A DNA stretch of 64,000 nt from JAWKIJ01 sp041394325. Lineage in GTDB: Bacteria; Actinomycetota; Acidimicrobiia; Acidimicrobiales; Microtrichaceae. This document shows, one piece after another, positions 18,146 through 27,390 of this stretch. The translations under genes were made by a program, and so were the position numbers. Within the stretch, counting starts at the first letter, position 1. Each line of letters opens with the position of its first letter. The notes below the pieces were generated by a model. It ran no database searches. It was not told the DNA's origin and saw nothing but the letters and a program-made list of their open reading frames with translations. Location of the stretch: assembly GCA_041394325.1 (NCBI GenBank), contig JAWKIJ010000001.1:2604001-2668000 (forward strand). Direction: 5' to 3'.

Positions 18146-19192
18146 TCAGGGGGTCAGGCCGACCAGGGGCAGGCCGGTCGTCTCGTCGAGCCCGACCATG
18201 AGGTTGAGGCACTGCAACGCCTGGCCGGCGGTCCCCTTCACCAGGTTGTCGATCGCCGCGATGGAGATCACCGTGTGGGTGCGCTGGTCGTACCGAACCG
18301 TGAGGTGGGCGCAGTTCGACCCCTGGGCCGCCTTGGTCGACGGTGACCGCTCGTCGACGACGACGAAGCGACGGCCGCGGTAGAAGTCGGCCATCAGATC
18401 CAGCAGCGACTCGCTCGACAGACCCGTCACTCCCGGCGTCGGTACCGCGTAGCAGGTGGTCAGTATCCCCCGGCTCATGGGTGCGAGATGCGGGGTGAAC
18501 AACACCGTCGCGTCGATGTGCTGTTCGATCTCGGGGGTATGGCGGTGGTCCAGGAGACCGTAGGCGGTGTAGTCCTCGTCGACGGTGCAGAACGTCGTCG
18601 CGGGTTTGGGAGGACGGCCTGCCCCCGATGCACCCGACGCGGCATCGACGACGATGCCGCGATCGGAGATGACTCCCGCGCTTCGCAACGGTGCGAGCGC
18701 GAGGATCGCCGCGGTCGGGTAGCACCCGGGCGCCGCCACCAAGGACGCACCGGCGATCTCGTCGCGATAGAGCTCGGGGAGGCCGTAGGTGAAGCGGGCC
18801 AGCAGATCGGGACGATGGTGAGGTGCGTGGTACCAACGGTCGTAGTCGGCCGCATCGCGAAGTCGGAAGTCGGCAGCGAGGTCGATGATCCACCGGACCC
18901 GTCCGTCGAGTCGGGCGACGAGGTCCTGGCTCATGCCGTGTGGCAACGCCAGCACGACGGCGTCGACCTCCTCGGCGAGCTCGGGGTTGTAGGGGACGAA
19001 CCGCATGTCGCCCACCGCCGCGGAGAGGGACGGGTAGAGGTCCCGGACCGGCACGCCTGCCTGTGAGTCACCGGTCGCCCAGGCCAGCTCGAGATTCGGG
19101 TGGGCCGATGCGAGGCGGAGCACCTCCGAACCGGCGAAACCCGACGCACCGATCACCCCGATCCGCGTGATCCCGTCGCCGGTCGCGTTCAT
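18146..19192 (-). CDS. argC: N-acetyl-gamma-glutamyl-phosphate reductase
   Basis: Third step of arginine synthesis: NADPH reduction of N-acetylglutamyl phosphate to the semialdehyde. 348 residues. NADP-binding GVIGASGFAGSEVLRL at the start; catalytic Cys in VAAPGCYPTAAILAL (about residue 156); catalytic His segment HLAPMSRGILTTCYA. GGAAGGTG Shine-Dalgarno 6 nt before the ATG; TATCGT (19225-19230, minus strand) may be its -10. The adjacency pheT-argC is usual in actinobacteria, where argJ, argB and others follow; here smc follows instead, so the rest of the arginine genes must lie elsewhere. Confidence 0.96.
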   Translation of the reverse strand: MNATGDGITRIGVIGASGFAGSEVLRLASAHPNLELAWATGDSQAGVPVRDLYPSLSAAVGDMRFVPYNPELAEEVDAVVLALPHGMSQDLVARLDGRVRWIIDLAADFRLRDAADYDRWYHAPHHRPDLLARFTYGLPELYRDEIAGASLVAAPGCYPTAAILALAPLRSAGVISDRGIVVDAASGASGAGRPPKPATTFCTVDEDYTAYGLLDHRHTPEIEQHIDATVLFTPHLAPMSRGILTTCYAVPTPGVTGLSSESLLDLMADFYRGRRFVVVDERSPSTKAAQGSNCAHLTVRYDQRTHTVISIAAIDNLVKGTAGQALQCLNLMVGLDETTGLPLVGLTP

Positions 19193-19247
19193 GGCATCAC
19201 CTTCCGGTCGTGGTTTCCGGCTCGACGATAGGCCCGCCGCGCCGTGC

Positions 19248-21700
19248 TCACTCCCTCAGTTCCGCCGCGTGGCGGGAGGTCACACCGTCGATCATCGCCT
19301 CCCGCACCCGGCGCAGCTCCTGTTCGGTCAGTGTGTGGTCGGCGGCCTGCAAGCGGATCCTGTAGGCCAGGCTCCGGTGTCGGTCCGCAATCGTCGGTCC
19401 CCGATAGGTGTCGAACAGTCGGACCGACGCGACGAGGTCGCCGCCCGCACTACGCAGGGTCTCCGCGACGACGTCGGCCCCCTCGGTGTCGGACACCGTG
19501 AACGCCAGGTCGAGGTCCGAGCTCGGCATGCGGCTGATCGGCCGGAACCCGGGTGTCCGACGCGGGGCATCGAGGAGGCCGCTGGCACCGTGCCAGGGTT
19601 CGGGTCCGCCGAGTACGAAGGACAGGTACCCGACCCGTTCGTCGATGCCGTAGTGCCCGCCGACGGACGGATCGACCTCGCCGACCGAACCGATGGCGAC
19701 CTCGCCGCCGTCGGCGTCAAGAGCGAACACCCGGGCGGAGCGTCCGGGGTGCAGGCCGGCGACCGGACGGTTGCGCACCTCGATCCGCTCGATCCCCAGG
19801 ACCGCGCAGATCCGATGGGCCAACTCCACCGCCACGGTCGCGTCACGGCCGGCGAGAGCGACGCCCAGTTCCTCCCATTCGTCGGGCACCTCGCCGTCAC
19901 CCGCGGCGAAGCAGTGTCCGAGCTCGAAGATCGACACCCCCTCGATCCGGTGCGCGGCGTTGTAGCCGACCGTGCGCAGCAGACCCGGCAACAGCGAGGT
20001 CCGCAGCACGGACTCCTCGGCGACGAGTGGATTCGCGACACGGACGCCGGTCCGCTCCGATCCGATCACCTCCAGGTCCGCCGGGGAGACGAAGGCCATC
20101 GGCATGGTCTCCGAGCAGCCGGCGGCGGTGAGGTAGCGGCGAAGCATCCGCAGGTCCCGTTGGCGTCCGGTCAACCCACCGACGAGCGGTGAGCGCGGGA
20201 CCGACTTGTGCAATCGTGCGTAGCCGAAGCGCCGCGCGACCTCCTCCACGATGTCGATCTCGCCGGTCGCGTCGGGGCGCCATCCGGGCACCGTCACCCC
20301 GAGACGGTCGGTGACCGCCACGTCCACCCCCTCGGGTGTCGACGCCGGCGGCCCGACGGCGAATCCGATCGGCTCCAGCAGGCCCGACACGTCGGGGGCA
20401 TCGAGCGAGGTTGCCAGCAGCGCGTTGACACGGCCGACGCGCACGTCGACGACCCGTGGTCGGGGCAGCACTCCCTCGGCCGTGACCATTACGGGGTGAA
20501 GAGTGGCCCCCATGTCCACGAGCAACTGGGCCACCCGCCTCGCCGCGACCGCGGCCACACCCGGATCGACGCCCTTCTCGAATCGCGTGGACGCCTCGGT
20601 GCGAAGACCCAGCCGCTTGGCCGTGGCGCCCACGCCCACCGGGTCGAACCACGCGGCCTCGACGACCACGTCGGTGGTGGAGTCGCCGATCTCCGTGGAC
20701 GCCCCGCCCATGACCCCGGCGAGACCGATCACCTCGTCGTTCCCGTCGACGATCACGGTGTCGTCGGGGCCGAGCGTACGCTCCACGCCGTCGAGGGTTC
20801 GCAGGCGCTCGCCGTCACGGGCGGTACGTGCCGCGAGCCGGGGGCCGGCCAGCGCCGCGAGGTCGTAGGTGTGGTTCGGCTGGCCGAGCTCGAGCATCAC
20901 GTAGTTGGACACGTCGACCACGGCGTCGAGCGGACGCATCCCGCACCACTCGAGTCGTTCTCGCATCCATCGGGGGCTCGGTCCGCGCGGCACACCGTGC
21001 AACACCAACGCACAGAACCGCCCGCAGCGCTCTGGCGCCTGATGTCGACGCGGACCACGGCCCCGGCACCGCCTCCGGACTGCTCGAGGAGGGCCTCCGG
21101 CCGCGGATCCGGCGCGACGAAGTCGAGCCCGAGCGCGGCGGCGACGTCACGCGCCACGCCGAGGACCGAGAGGGCGTCGGGACGGTTCGGGGTCACGTCG
21201 AGGTCGAACACGACGTCGCCGGCAAGGCCCAACGCCTCGGCAAGTGGGGTGCCGACCGTCGTGGACGGATCGAGGATCAGGATCCCCGAGTGGTCGGTGC
21301 CGAGCCCGAGCTCGCGACCCGAGCACAGCATCCCGTTGGACCACTCCCCCCGTAGCTTCCTGCGCTCGATCCGCAGCCCGTCGGGCATCGTCGCCCCCAA
21401 CGTCGCCAACGGCACGTGATCGCCCACGGCCATGTTGAAGGCTCCACAACAGATCTGCAGTGCCTCGCCGTCGCCCGCGTCGACCTCGACGAGCTGGATG
21501 CGATCCGCCCCGGGATGGGTGGAGAGCGACAAGACCTCGGCGACCACGATCCCCTCGGCGGAAGTGCCCACCGGGCGGACCTCGTCACAGCACAGCCCGA
21601 TCGAACTCATCAGATCGCCGAGCGCGACGGGGTCGGACCCGACGGGGTGGTCCCTCAACGCGGGAACCATCTCGGCCAGCCACCGGTGGGTCACGAACAT
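19248..21700 (-). CDS. pheT: Phenylalanyl-tRNA synthetase beta subunit (one frameshift)
   Basis: Beta subunit of the tetrameric PheRS. About 817 residues. Domains in order: tRNA-binding OB fold (GIVVAEVLSLSTHPGADRIQ, about residues 49-68), B3/B4 editing region (FDLDVTPNRPDALSVLG onward), B5 domain (DVRVGRVNALLATSLDAPDV) and the C-terminal FDX-ACB domain (ISRMPSSDLDLAFTV to the end). The frame changes near 21040: adding one C at GACATC gives VDIQAPERCGRFCALVLHG, the sequence expected there. ATG 21700 has GGGAGG upstream. pheS lies 88 bp upstream. Confidence 0.95.
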
Positions 21701-21788
21701 CGGGAGCCTCCCGGGAGGGTCGGGCCGCGGCCGTCACCGACCGGACGAGGGATCGATGCGGTCATGAATTGCGGGACGGATGAGCGCA

Positions 21789-22856
21789 TCAGAACTGGGA
21801 GAGGAAGCGGAGGTCGTTCAGCACGAACTCGCGAATGTCGTCGATCCCGTGCAGTTGCATCGCCATCCGTTCGACGCCGAAACCGAACGCGAAGCCCGAC
21901 CACTCCTCGGGGTCGATTCCTCCCGCCCGGAGCACCGACGGGTGCACCATCCCACAGCCCCCGAGTTCCACCCAGTCACCCGATGCGGTGGTCATGTCGA
22001 ACTCGGCGGACGGTTCGGTGAAGGGGAAGAAGGACGGACGGAGGCGCGTGGTGCGTTCCTCGCCGTACAACGCCTTCACGAACGTCTCGATGGTGCCGGC
22101 CAGATCGGCGAAGGTGATGCCCCGGTCGACCACCAGGCCTTCGATCTGGTGGAACACGGGCAGGTGTGTCGCATCGGCCGTGTCGCTGCGAAACGCCCTC
22201 CCGGGGGCGACGATGTAGATCGGTGGCTCACAACGGAGCATCGTGCGGATCTGCACGGGGCTCGTATGGGTGCGCAATACGACCGTCTCGGGCGCGCCCC
22301 ACTCCAGGTAGAGGGTGTCCCACATGGATCGGGCGGGGTGGCCCGCCGGCATGTTGAGCGCCTCGAAGTTGAACCAGTCGGTCTCGATCTCAGGCCCTTC
22401 GGCGACGGTGTAGCCCATCCCCACGAACGTGTCCTCGAGTCGTTCGAGGGTCTGTGCGATCAGGTGGCGGTGCCCGACACGACCGTCGACGATCACCTCG
22501 GACAGATCGAGTCGCTCCGCCTCGAGCCGACGCACGGCCTCCGCCGCCTCGATCGCGCTTCGACGGGTCTCGAAGGCCGATTCGACGGCGAGCTTGGCCT
22601 CGTGCAGGGCCCGACCGAGGACCTTCCGGGACTCGGGATCGGCATCGCGAAGCGAGGCCTTGGCCCGACTCAGCGGCGCGCCCTTCCCGAGCAGGTCCTG
22701 GTGGAGCGCGTGCAACGAGTCGAGGTCGCCGGCACGGCCGAGGGCCGCTACGCCGTCATCCGCCAGGGCCGCCACGGAGGCCGCGGTCACGTCGGGCGGG
22801 TTCGGGTCCGCTCCCGAGGACGGACCCGCACCGCCGGGTTCGATGATGTCACCCAT
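21789..22856 (-). CDS. pheS: Phenylalanyl-tRNA synthetase alpha subunit
   Basis: Catalytic alpha subunit of PheRS. About 355 residues. N-terminal coiled coil (DSLHALHQDLLGKGAPLS), class II motifs including HPARSMWDTLYLE, the phenylalanine pocket, and motif 3 GFAFGFGVERMAM near the C-terminus. I prefer ATG 22856, which overlaps the end of the upstream SpoU gene by 8 bp; a TTG at 22874 would add six residues. Part of infC-rpmI-rplT-spoU-pheS-pheT. Confidence 0.96.
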   Translation of the reverse strand: MGDIIEPGGAGPSSGADPNPPDVTAASVAALADDGVAALGRAGDLDSLHALHQDLLGKGAPLSRAKASLRDADPESRKVLGRALHEAKLAVESAFETRRSAIEAAEAVRRLEAERLDLSEVIVDGRVGHRHLIAQTLERLEDTFVGMGYTVAEGPEIETDWFNFEALNMPAGHPARSMWDTLYLEWGAPETVVLRTHTSPVQIRTMLRCEPPIYIVAPGRAFRSDTADATHLPVFHQIEGLVVDRGITFADLAGTIETFVKALYGEERTTRLRPSFFPFTEPSAEFDMTTASGDWVELGGCGMVHPSVLRAGGIDPEEWSGFAFGFGVERMAMQLHGIDDIREFVLNDLRFLSQF

Positions 22857-23742
22857 GCCGGCATTCTGGCCCAAGCCGAGCGCCCACCCCGCGACCGTTC
22901 TCCGAGTTGCCGGCGGCCCGACGCTGCCGGAGGGCTTCGAAGAGGACGACCGTGGCCGCGTGGGCGACGTTGAGCGATTCGGTGGGGCCGTCCATCTCGA
23001 TGCGTATCCGATGGTCGCACCGCGCGCCGATCGCCTCGTCGAGACCGCGGGCCTCGTTGCCCATCAACACCAGCACCGGCCCCGACAACGGCGCGTCGAG
23101 ATGCCCGACCGTCCCGTCGAGCGTGGTCGCGGCGACCGCGACCCCGCTTCGCCGCGCGACCTCCACGACCTCGTCGCCGGCACGCCCGTACGGCATCCGG
23201 AACGACGCCCCGGCGGCCGCGCGGACCGCCTTGGGGTTCCACAGGTCCACCCCGTCACCCACCAGGACGACCCCGACACACCCTGCCGCCTCCGCGGTCC
23301 GGATCATGGTGCCGAGGTTGCCGGGCTCCCCCACCGACACGAGCCCGAGCAGTGGCCGCTTCGCTGCGAGGGCTCTCGCGAGGAGCACGTCGAGGTCGGC
23401 CGCCGGGGGCTCCCCGACGATCCCGGCGACCCCCTGGGGGCTGACCGTGGGGAGCGCCCAATTCAGCACCCCGCTCGCCACGCGGTGCAACGGCCGGCCC
23501 TCGAGACGGTCGAGGAGCGTGTCGAGGTCCTCACCCCGACGGTCGACGTCGACGAACAGTCGCTCGACCGGGAGACCGGCATCGAGGGCCTCGTTCAGCA
23601 GTGTCGGGCCCTCGACGAGGATGCGCTGCTCGCGGACCCGCTCCCGATGGTCCTGCCCGAGACGCCGCAACCGAGCGACCCGGTGGTTGCTACGGGCCAG
23701 GAGCGCGCGGGGGTTCGGGGTCCGCTCGGAGGAGCCACTCAC
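22849..23742 (-). CDS. TrmH/SpoU-family RNA 2'-O-methyltransferase
   Basis: 297 residues. N-terminal substrate-binding domain (RILVEGPTLLNEALDAG; residues about 40-56) and SPOUT domain with the three family motifs: motif 1 GEPGNLGTMIRTAEAAG, motif 2 LVLMGNEARGLDE, motif 3 ESLNVAHAATVVLFEAL. Members at this rplT-pheS position are annotated as 23S rRNA ribose methyltransferases; the target nucleotide cannot be read from sequence. Start GTG overlaps the rplT stop by GTGA; the stop overlaps pheS. One of three SpoU genes in this window. Confidence 0.92.
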   Translation of the reverse strand: MSGSSERTPNPRALLARSNHRVARLRRLGQDHRERVREQRILVEGPTLLNEALDAGLPVERLFVDVDRRGEDLDTLLDRLEGRPLHRVASGVLNWALPTVSPQGVAGIVGEPPAADLDVLLARALAAKRPLLGLVSVGEPGNLGTMIRTAEAAGCVGVVLVGDGVDLWNPKAVRAAAGASFRMPYGRAGDEVVEVARRSGVAVAATTLDGTVGHLDAPLSGPVLVLMGNEARGLDEAIGARCDHRIRIEMDGPTESLNVAHAATVVLFEALRQRRAAGNSENGRGVGARLGPECRHG

Positions 23743-24110
23743 GCGGTGGCCGGGTCCTCCAGCGCGGCTCGGGCCGTCTCGACGAGAGCCGCGAACGCCG
23801 TGTCGTCGTGGACGGCCAGATCGGCCAGCACCTTGCGATCGACTTCGACCCCGGCCTGGCGGAGACCGTTGACGAACCGGCTGTAGGTGATGTCATGGAG
23901 GCGACACGCGGCGTTGATCCGCTGGATCCACAGGCGCCGCATCTCACCCTTGCGCGCCCGGCGGTCGCGGTAGGAGTACTGCAACGAGTGCATGACCGAC
24001 TCGTTCGCAGCGCGGAACGTCCGACTGCGGTTTCCGTAGTAGCCCTTCGCGCGTCCGAGTACGGCCTGGTGCTTCTTCTTGGCGTGAACGCCACCCTTGA
24101 CTCGCGCCAT
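23739..24110 (-). CDS. rplT: 50S ribosomal protein L20
   Basis: L20 is a primary 23S rRNA-binding assembly protein, and in many bacteria represses its own infC-rpmI-rplT operon by binding the leader mRNA. 123 residues: MARVKGGVHAKKKHQAVL, AKGYYGNRSRTFRAANE and LWIQRINAACRLHDITYSRF. AGAGGAG lies 6-7 nt before the ATG. Confidence 0.97.
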   Translation of the reverse strand: MARVKGGVHAKKKHQAVLGRAKGYYGNRSRTFRAANESVMHSLQYSYRDRRARKGEMRRLWIQRINAACRLHDITYSRFVNGLRQAGVEVDRKVLADLAVHDDTAFAALVETARAALEDPATA

Positions 24111-24164
24111 GGGAACTCCTCTCGAAGGATCGTGGTGTCGGCCGGGCGGTGACCCGGCGGGTGG

Positions 24165-24359
24165 TCAGATGCCGAGTTGACGGCGCACGCGGGCGGCGTC
24201 GCCCTTGGGGAGCTCGACCTCGGCGGCGAGACGGCGCGTCCGCTTGGACGGCTTCTTCTCGAGGATGTGGCTGCGGTTCGCCTGACGGCGCATGATCTTG
24301 CCGCTGCCCGTGATCTTGAAGCGCTTCTTGGCGCCTCGGTGGGTCTTCATCTTTGGCAT
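24165..24359 (-). CDS. rpmI: 50S ribosomal protein L35
   Basis: 64 residues, the usual size, starting MPKMKTHRGAKKRFKITG and continuing RRQANRSHILEKKPSKRTR. ATG 24359 has GAGGGAA upstream. Between infC and rplT as in nearly all bacteria. Confidence 0.97.
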   Translation of the reverse strand: MPKMKTHRGAKKRFKITGSGKIMRRQANRSHILEKKPSKRTRRLAAEVELPKGDAARVRRQLGI

Positions 24360-24494
24360 TTGTGCGATTCCCTCGGGAGGTGCCTCGGTGGGTCTGATCG
24401 GATGGGCGGTGCGGCACGGCACCCGATGCCGTGCCGTGCATCCGCCGAACCCGCCCCGATCGGGAGCGCATCCGACGGTGCGGTTTCGTTTGGT

Positions 24495-25157
24495 TCAGTC
24501 GTTGGAGGTGGCCGCCGTCTCGGGAACCGAGCCGGCGACTCCATCGGCGGGCGATGCCGCCGGCGGCGCGGTGCCGTTGGTGCCGGTCGCGTCGGTCGCC
24601 TCCGAGGCTGCCCGCTTCGCGGCTGCGGCCTGGGCCTTCTTGTCGGGCCCGAGCACCATGGTCATGTTTCGACCGTCGAGTTTGGGGAAGACCTCGACCC
24701 GACCGATTCCCTCGACCATCTCGGCGACGCGATCGAGGATCCGTCGGCCGAGCTCGGGGTGCTGGGTCTCACGACCCCGGAACATGATGGTGAGCTTGAC
24801 CTTGTGCCCCTCGCCCAGGAACTGGGCGACCTTGCGGGTCTTGGTCTCGAAGTCGCCGTCGCCGATCTTGGGGCGGTACTTCATCTCCTTCACCACGATG
24901 TTCGTGGCCTTCTTTCGTGACTCCTTCGCTCGTTGCTGCGCCTCGAACTTGTACTTGCCGTAGTCCATCACCTTGCAGACCGGCGGGTTCGCCATGTCGG
25001 CGACCTCCACCAGATCCAACTCGGCGGCGCGGGCGATCGACAGTGCCTCGGGCAGCGGCTTGATCCCGAGCTGCGCCCCGTCCTGGGCGATGAGCCGTAC
25101 CTCGCGGGCACGGATCCGTTCGTTGATGCGGGGCTCGTCGTTGTGTGGCGGGGCTAT
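24495..25157 (-). CDS. infC: Translation initiation factor IF-3 with an apparent AUA start codon
   Basis: IF-3 keeps 30S subunits free and checks start-codon choice. 220 residues if read from ATA 25157. N domain: PRINERIRAREVRLIAQDG (about residues 9-27) and SIARAAELDLVEVADMANPP; C domain: YRPKIGDGDFETKTRKV to the usual end, then an alanine/threonine-rich tail of about 35 residues. The homologous N-terminus needs a start before RINERIR. In that frame a TGA stop lies 9 nt upstream of ATA with no ATG, GTG or TTG between, and GAGGGA sits 9 nt before the ATA. IF-3 genes are known to use AUU, AUC or AUA so that IF-3 can repress its own translation. An ATG at 25019 would remove most of the N domain. 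Confidence 0.93.
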   Translation of the reverse strand: MAPPHNDEPRINERIRAREVRLIAQDGAQLGIKPLPEALSIARAAELDLVEVADMANPPVCKVMDYGKYKFEAQQRAKESRKKATNIVVKEMKYRPKIGDGDFETKTRKVAQFLGEGHKVKLTIMFRGRETQHPELGRRILDRVAEMVEGIGRVEVFPKLDGRNMTMVLGPDKKAQAAAAKRAASEATDATGTNGTAPPAASPADGVAGSVPETAATSND

Positions 25158-25437
25158 GGCCGTTCATCCCTCAAGCTGACGTCCTTTCGACGTGGTGTGT
25201 GCACGGCAACCGAGCCGCCCGAAAAGCGAACGATGCGGACGCCGGCTCGGCGCCGACCTCCGCATCGGCACGGCCGCGACCGCTCCGGTGGAGCGAGCCG
25301 ACGGTGGTGCCGTCCATCCTTCGACGCCGAACGCACCGGTCCGAACCGGTCGGTGGTCGGGTGGGGTCGCCGCGGGCGACCCACTTGGTTCAGTTGTCGG
25401 CGCCAGCCTATCCGACGGCGCCCGAGACGCTAGAACC
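25158..25437 (-). promoter_or_regulatory. Structured leader of the infC-rpmI-rplT mRNA
   Basis: This 342-bp intergenic stretch (shared with the start of the divergent DUF1844 unit) holds at least three inverted repeats. (a) GTGGGGTCGCC/GGCGACCCAC at 25361-25384 with a 3-nt loop and one bulge. (b) ACCGGT/ACCGGT around CCGA at 25335-25350. (c) CGATGCGGA/TCCGCATCG at 25231-25267 enclosing CGCCG/CGGCG around GCT. The last lies about 74 nt before the infC start. TAGGCT near 25409-25414 (minus strand) is a possible -10, which would place all three stems in the leader. Leader control by L20 or by IF-3 is known for this operon in other bacteria; binding here is inferred. Confidence 0.5.
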
Positions 25438-25503
25438 ATGGATCGACGACGCGGCCGAAGTGCCCGCGCCCGGCCGACGACCAGCGAGGAGAGGCGACGA
25501 TGA
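25438..25503 (+). CDS. Possible 21-residue arginine-rich leader peptide
   Basis: ATG 25438 opens a 21-codon frame (MDRRRGRSARARPTTSEERRR) whose TGA overlaps the ATG of the DUF1844 gene by ATGA. Nine of 21 residues are arginine. It also contains the strong GAGGAGAGG Shine-Dalgarno of the next gene. It could be a translated, coupled leader or just upstream sequence; no Shine-Dalgarno of its own is evident. Confidence 0.25.
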   Translation: MDRRRGRSARARPTTSEERRR

Positions 25504-26027
25504 GCCTTTGGACACCCGACGGAGAACGGCCGGTGCGGCGCAACCCGCCTACGGCGGGTGGGACCTCGGACTCCTCCGCGTCCTCGACCCCGGGAGCCAC
25601 TGCCGGACCCGACGGCGTGACACCCGAGCTCCGAGACGCCCTCGCCGCGGCCGGCGTCGAGGTCGACCAGCTCACACCCGAGCAACTTCGCGAGGCGGCC
25701 GCGATGGTCGAGGACATGGCGAGGGTCCGCCAGGAGATGTTGTCGGTACCGGCCGTCGACGTCATCGCCAATCACCTGATGGGCATCTTCGAGCTCGGGG
25801 CGATCCACCTCGGACAGAACCCGCCCAACTTCGCCGAGGCGACCGCCGCCATCGAGGCGATCTCGGGGGTCTTGGAGCGCCTCGGCCATCGGTTCGGCGA
25901 GAACGAGTCGGTCCTTCGCCAGGCGTTGAGCCAGCTGCAGCTCACGTTCGTGCAGCTCAAGGACCAGGTCGCCCCTGCGGCCTCGCCCACCGGGACCGCC
26001 GGAATGGACGAGCCCGTCTCGGATTGA
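25500..26027 (+). CDS. DUF1844-domain protein
   Basis: 175 residues, no signal peptide or membrane segment. The first 40 residues are Pro/Ser/Thr/Gly-rich and probably disordered. LTPEQLREAAAMVEDMARVRQEML follows as a helix, then a C-terminal DUF1844-like unit (about residues 84-155) containing DVIANHLMGIFELGAIHLGQ and AIEAISGVLERLGHRFGENE. Function unknown; DUF1844 genes lie beside infC in many actinobacteria, here transcribed divergently from it. GAGGAGAGG precedes ATG 25500. Coupled to the possible leader peptide at 25438. Confidence 0.85.
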   Translation: MSLWTPDGERPVRRNPPTAGGTSDSSASSTPGATAGPDGVTPELRDALAAAGVEVDQLTPEQLREAAAMVEDMARVRQEMLSVPAVDVIANHLMGIFELGAIHLGQNPPNFAEATAAIEAISGVLERLGHRFGENESVLRQALSQLQLTFVQLKDQVAPAASPTGTAGMDEPVSD

Positions 26028-26056
26028 TTTGTAAACGAACGTTCAATGACTAAGGT
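26024..26056 (+). promoter_or_regulatory. P450-tetR promoter and candidate TetR operator
   Basis: TAAGGT (26051-26056) is a -10 box ending 6 nt before the P450 ATG, so the mRNA should be leaderless. TTTGTA at 26028-26033 is a weak -35 with a 17-nt spacer. Inside the spacer is the 8-bp palindrome GAACGTTC (26037-26044), set in GTAAACGAACGTTCAATG. A palindrome between -35 and -10 is where a TetR-type repressor would block polymerase, and a tetR gene is the second gene of this operon. Confidence 0.55.
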
Positions 26057-26062
26057 GCGGGG

Positions 26063-27390
26063 ATGACGAGTGTCTTCACGCCATCAGCCCCCGCCGGCTC
26101 CCCTCGCAAAGCCGTCGACCTCGACGCGATCGACTTCACCGATGCGACGGTCTTCGACGACCCGTGGGACATGTACGCGGCGTTGCGGGACCTCGACCAC
26201 CTCCACCACGATCGCCACAACGACCTCTACATCGCGCCGCGTCACGAGGACATCTTCCACGTCAGCCGCGACAACGAAACCTACGTCTCACGCTTCGGCG
26301 TGCGACCGAAGATCGCTGGCGACATGTCGATCATCACCCTCGACGGAGCCGAGCACGTCGCGACCCGGCGTCTGATCAACGCGGGGTTCACCCCCGACGT
26401 GTCCGCGACATGATGCCCCACATCCGCGAGATCGCGAACGAACTCCTGGACGCCATCGCGGAAAAGGGCCACGTCGACTTCGTCGAGCAGTTCGCAATTC
26501 ACGTACCGCTCATCATCATCTGCGAACTGATGGGGCTCGACCCCGAGCAGCGGTTGAAGATGTACCGCTGGTCCGACGACATGATGGCCGGCGACGGCCA
26601 CGTAGAGGCCGACGACCCGGTGCTGCTGGCCGCCGCGGAGGCCTTCGGCGAGTTCGCCACGATGTGTCTCGAACTCATCGCCGAGCGCCGTGCCGACCCC
26701 AAGACCGACATCATCTCGATCCTCACTCAGGCCTACGACGACGGCGGTCTCGCCCGCGAGCACGAGAAGATCTACCAGGGCGTCGACGAGGAGACCGCAG
26801 CGATGCTGCGGGAGAAGAACAGCCTGAACGACGACGAGTTGTTGGCCTTCCTCGCGGTGTTGATGGTGGCCGGCAACGAGACCACCCGCAACGCCATCAC
26901 CGGCGGCCTGTTGGCCCTCAGCCGCTACCCCGACCAGAAGAAGATCCTGCTCGACAACCTCGACGTCGACGACTTCATGGACCTCGCGGTCGACGAGCTC
27001 ATCCGCTACGTGACCCCCGTACTCGGGTTCGTCCGCACGGTGACACGCGACCATACGTACCGCAACACCGACCTCAAGGAAGGCGACCGCATCCTCATGC
27101 TGTACGCCTCGGCCAACCGCGACGACCGGGTCTTCGACTCACCCGACGAGCTCAATTTCGCGCGCGACGTCAACCCGCACCTGGCGTTCGGAATCGGCCC
27201 GCACTTCTGTCTCGGCGCCAACCTCGCCCGGGCGGAGGTGAAACTCGTGTTCCAGGAACTGCTCCGGAGACTGCCCGACATCACCGTGCCCGAGGGGTTC
27301 GCGGTGCCCCGGGGTCAGTCGTCGCTGGTGTTGGCGCTCCAGCACATGGACGCGGACTTCACCCCCGGCGGCTGTCCGGTGCCGCATTGA
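26063..27390 (+). CDS. Cytochrome P450 (one frameshift)
   Basis: Soluble bacterial P450, about 442 residues; substrate unknown. Conserved elements: I-helix MVAGNETTRNAITGG (about residue 267), the ExxR motif ELIRYVTP, and the heme-binding loop FGIGPHFCLGANLARAE with the axial Cys near residue 381. No ferredoxin or reductase gene is adjacent. The frame breaks near 26394, at a run of five C: six C would give GFTPRRVRDMMPHI, joining both parts into a full P450. ATG 26063 is the first base after a leaderless -10 arrangement. The stop overlaps the tetR start by TTGA, so regulator and enzyme are coupled. Confidence 0.93.

Noticed and set aside
25158..25437. A small RNA or protein gene in the infC upstream gap
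   Set aside because: Frames there are short or arginine-rich shadows, and the stems fit an mRNA leader better.
26063..26413. Short P450 N-terminal fragment as an independent gene
   Set aside because: It joins the downstream P450 frame by one base in a C run and has no function on its own.
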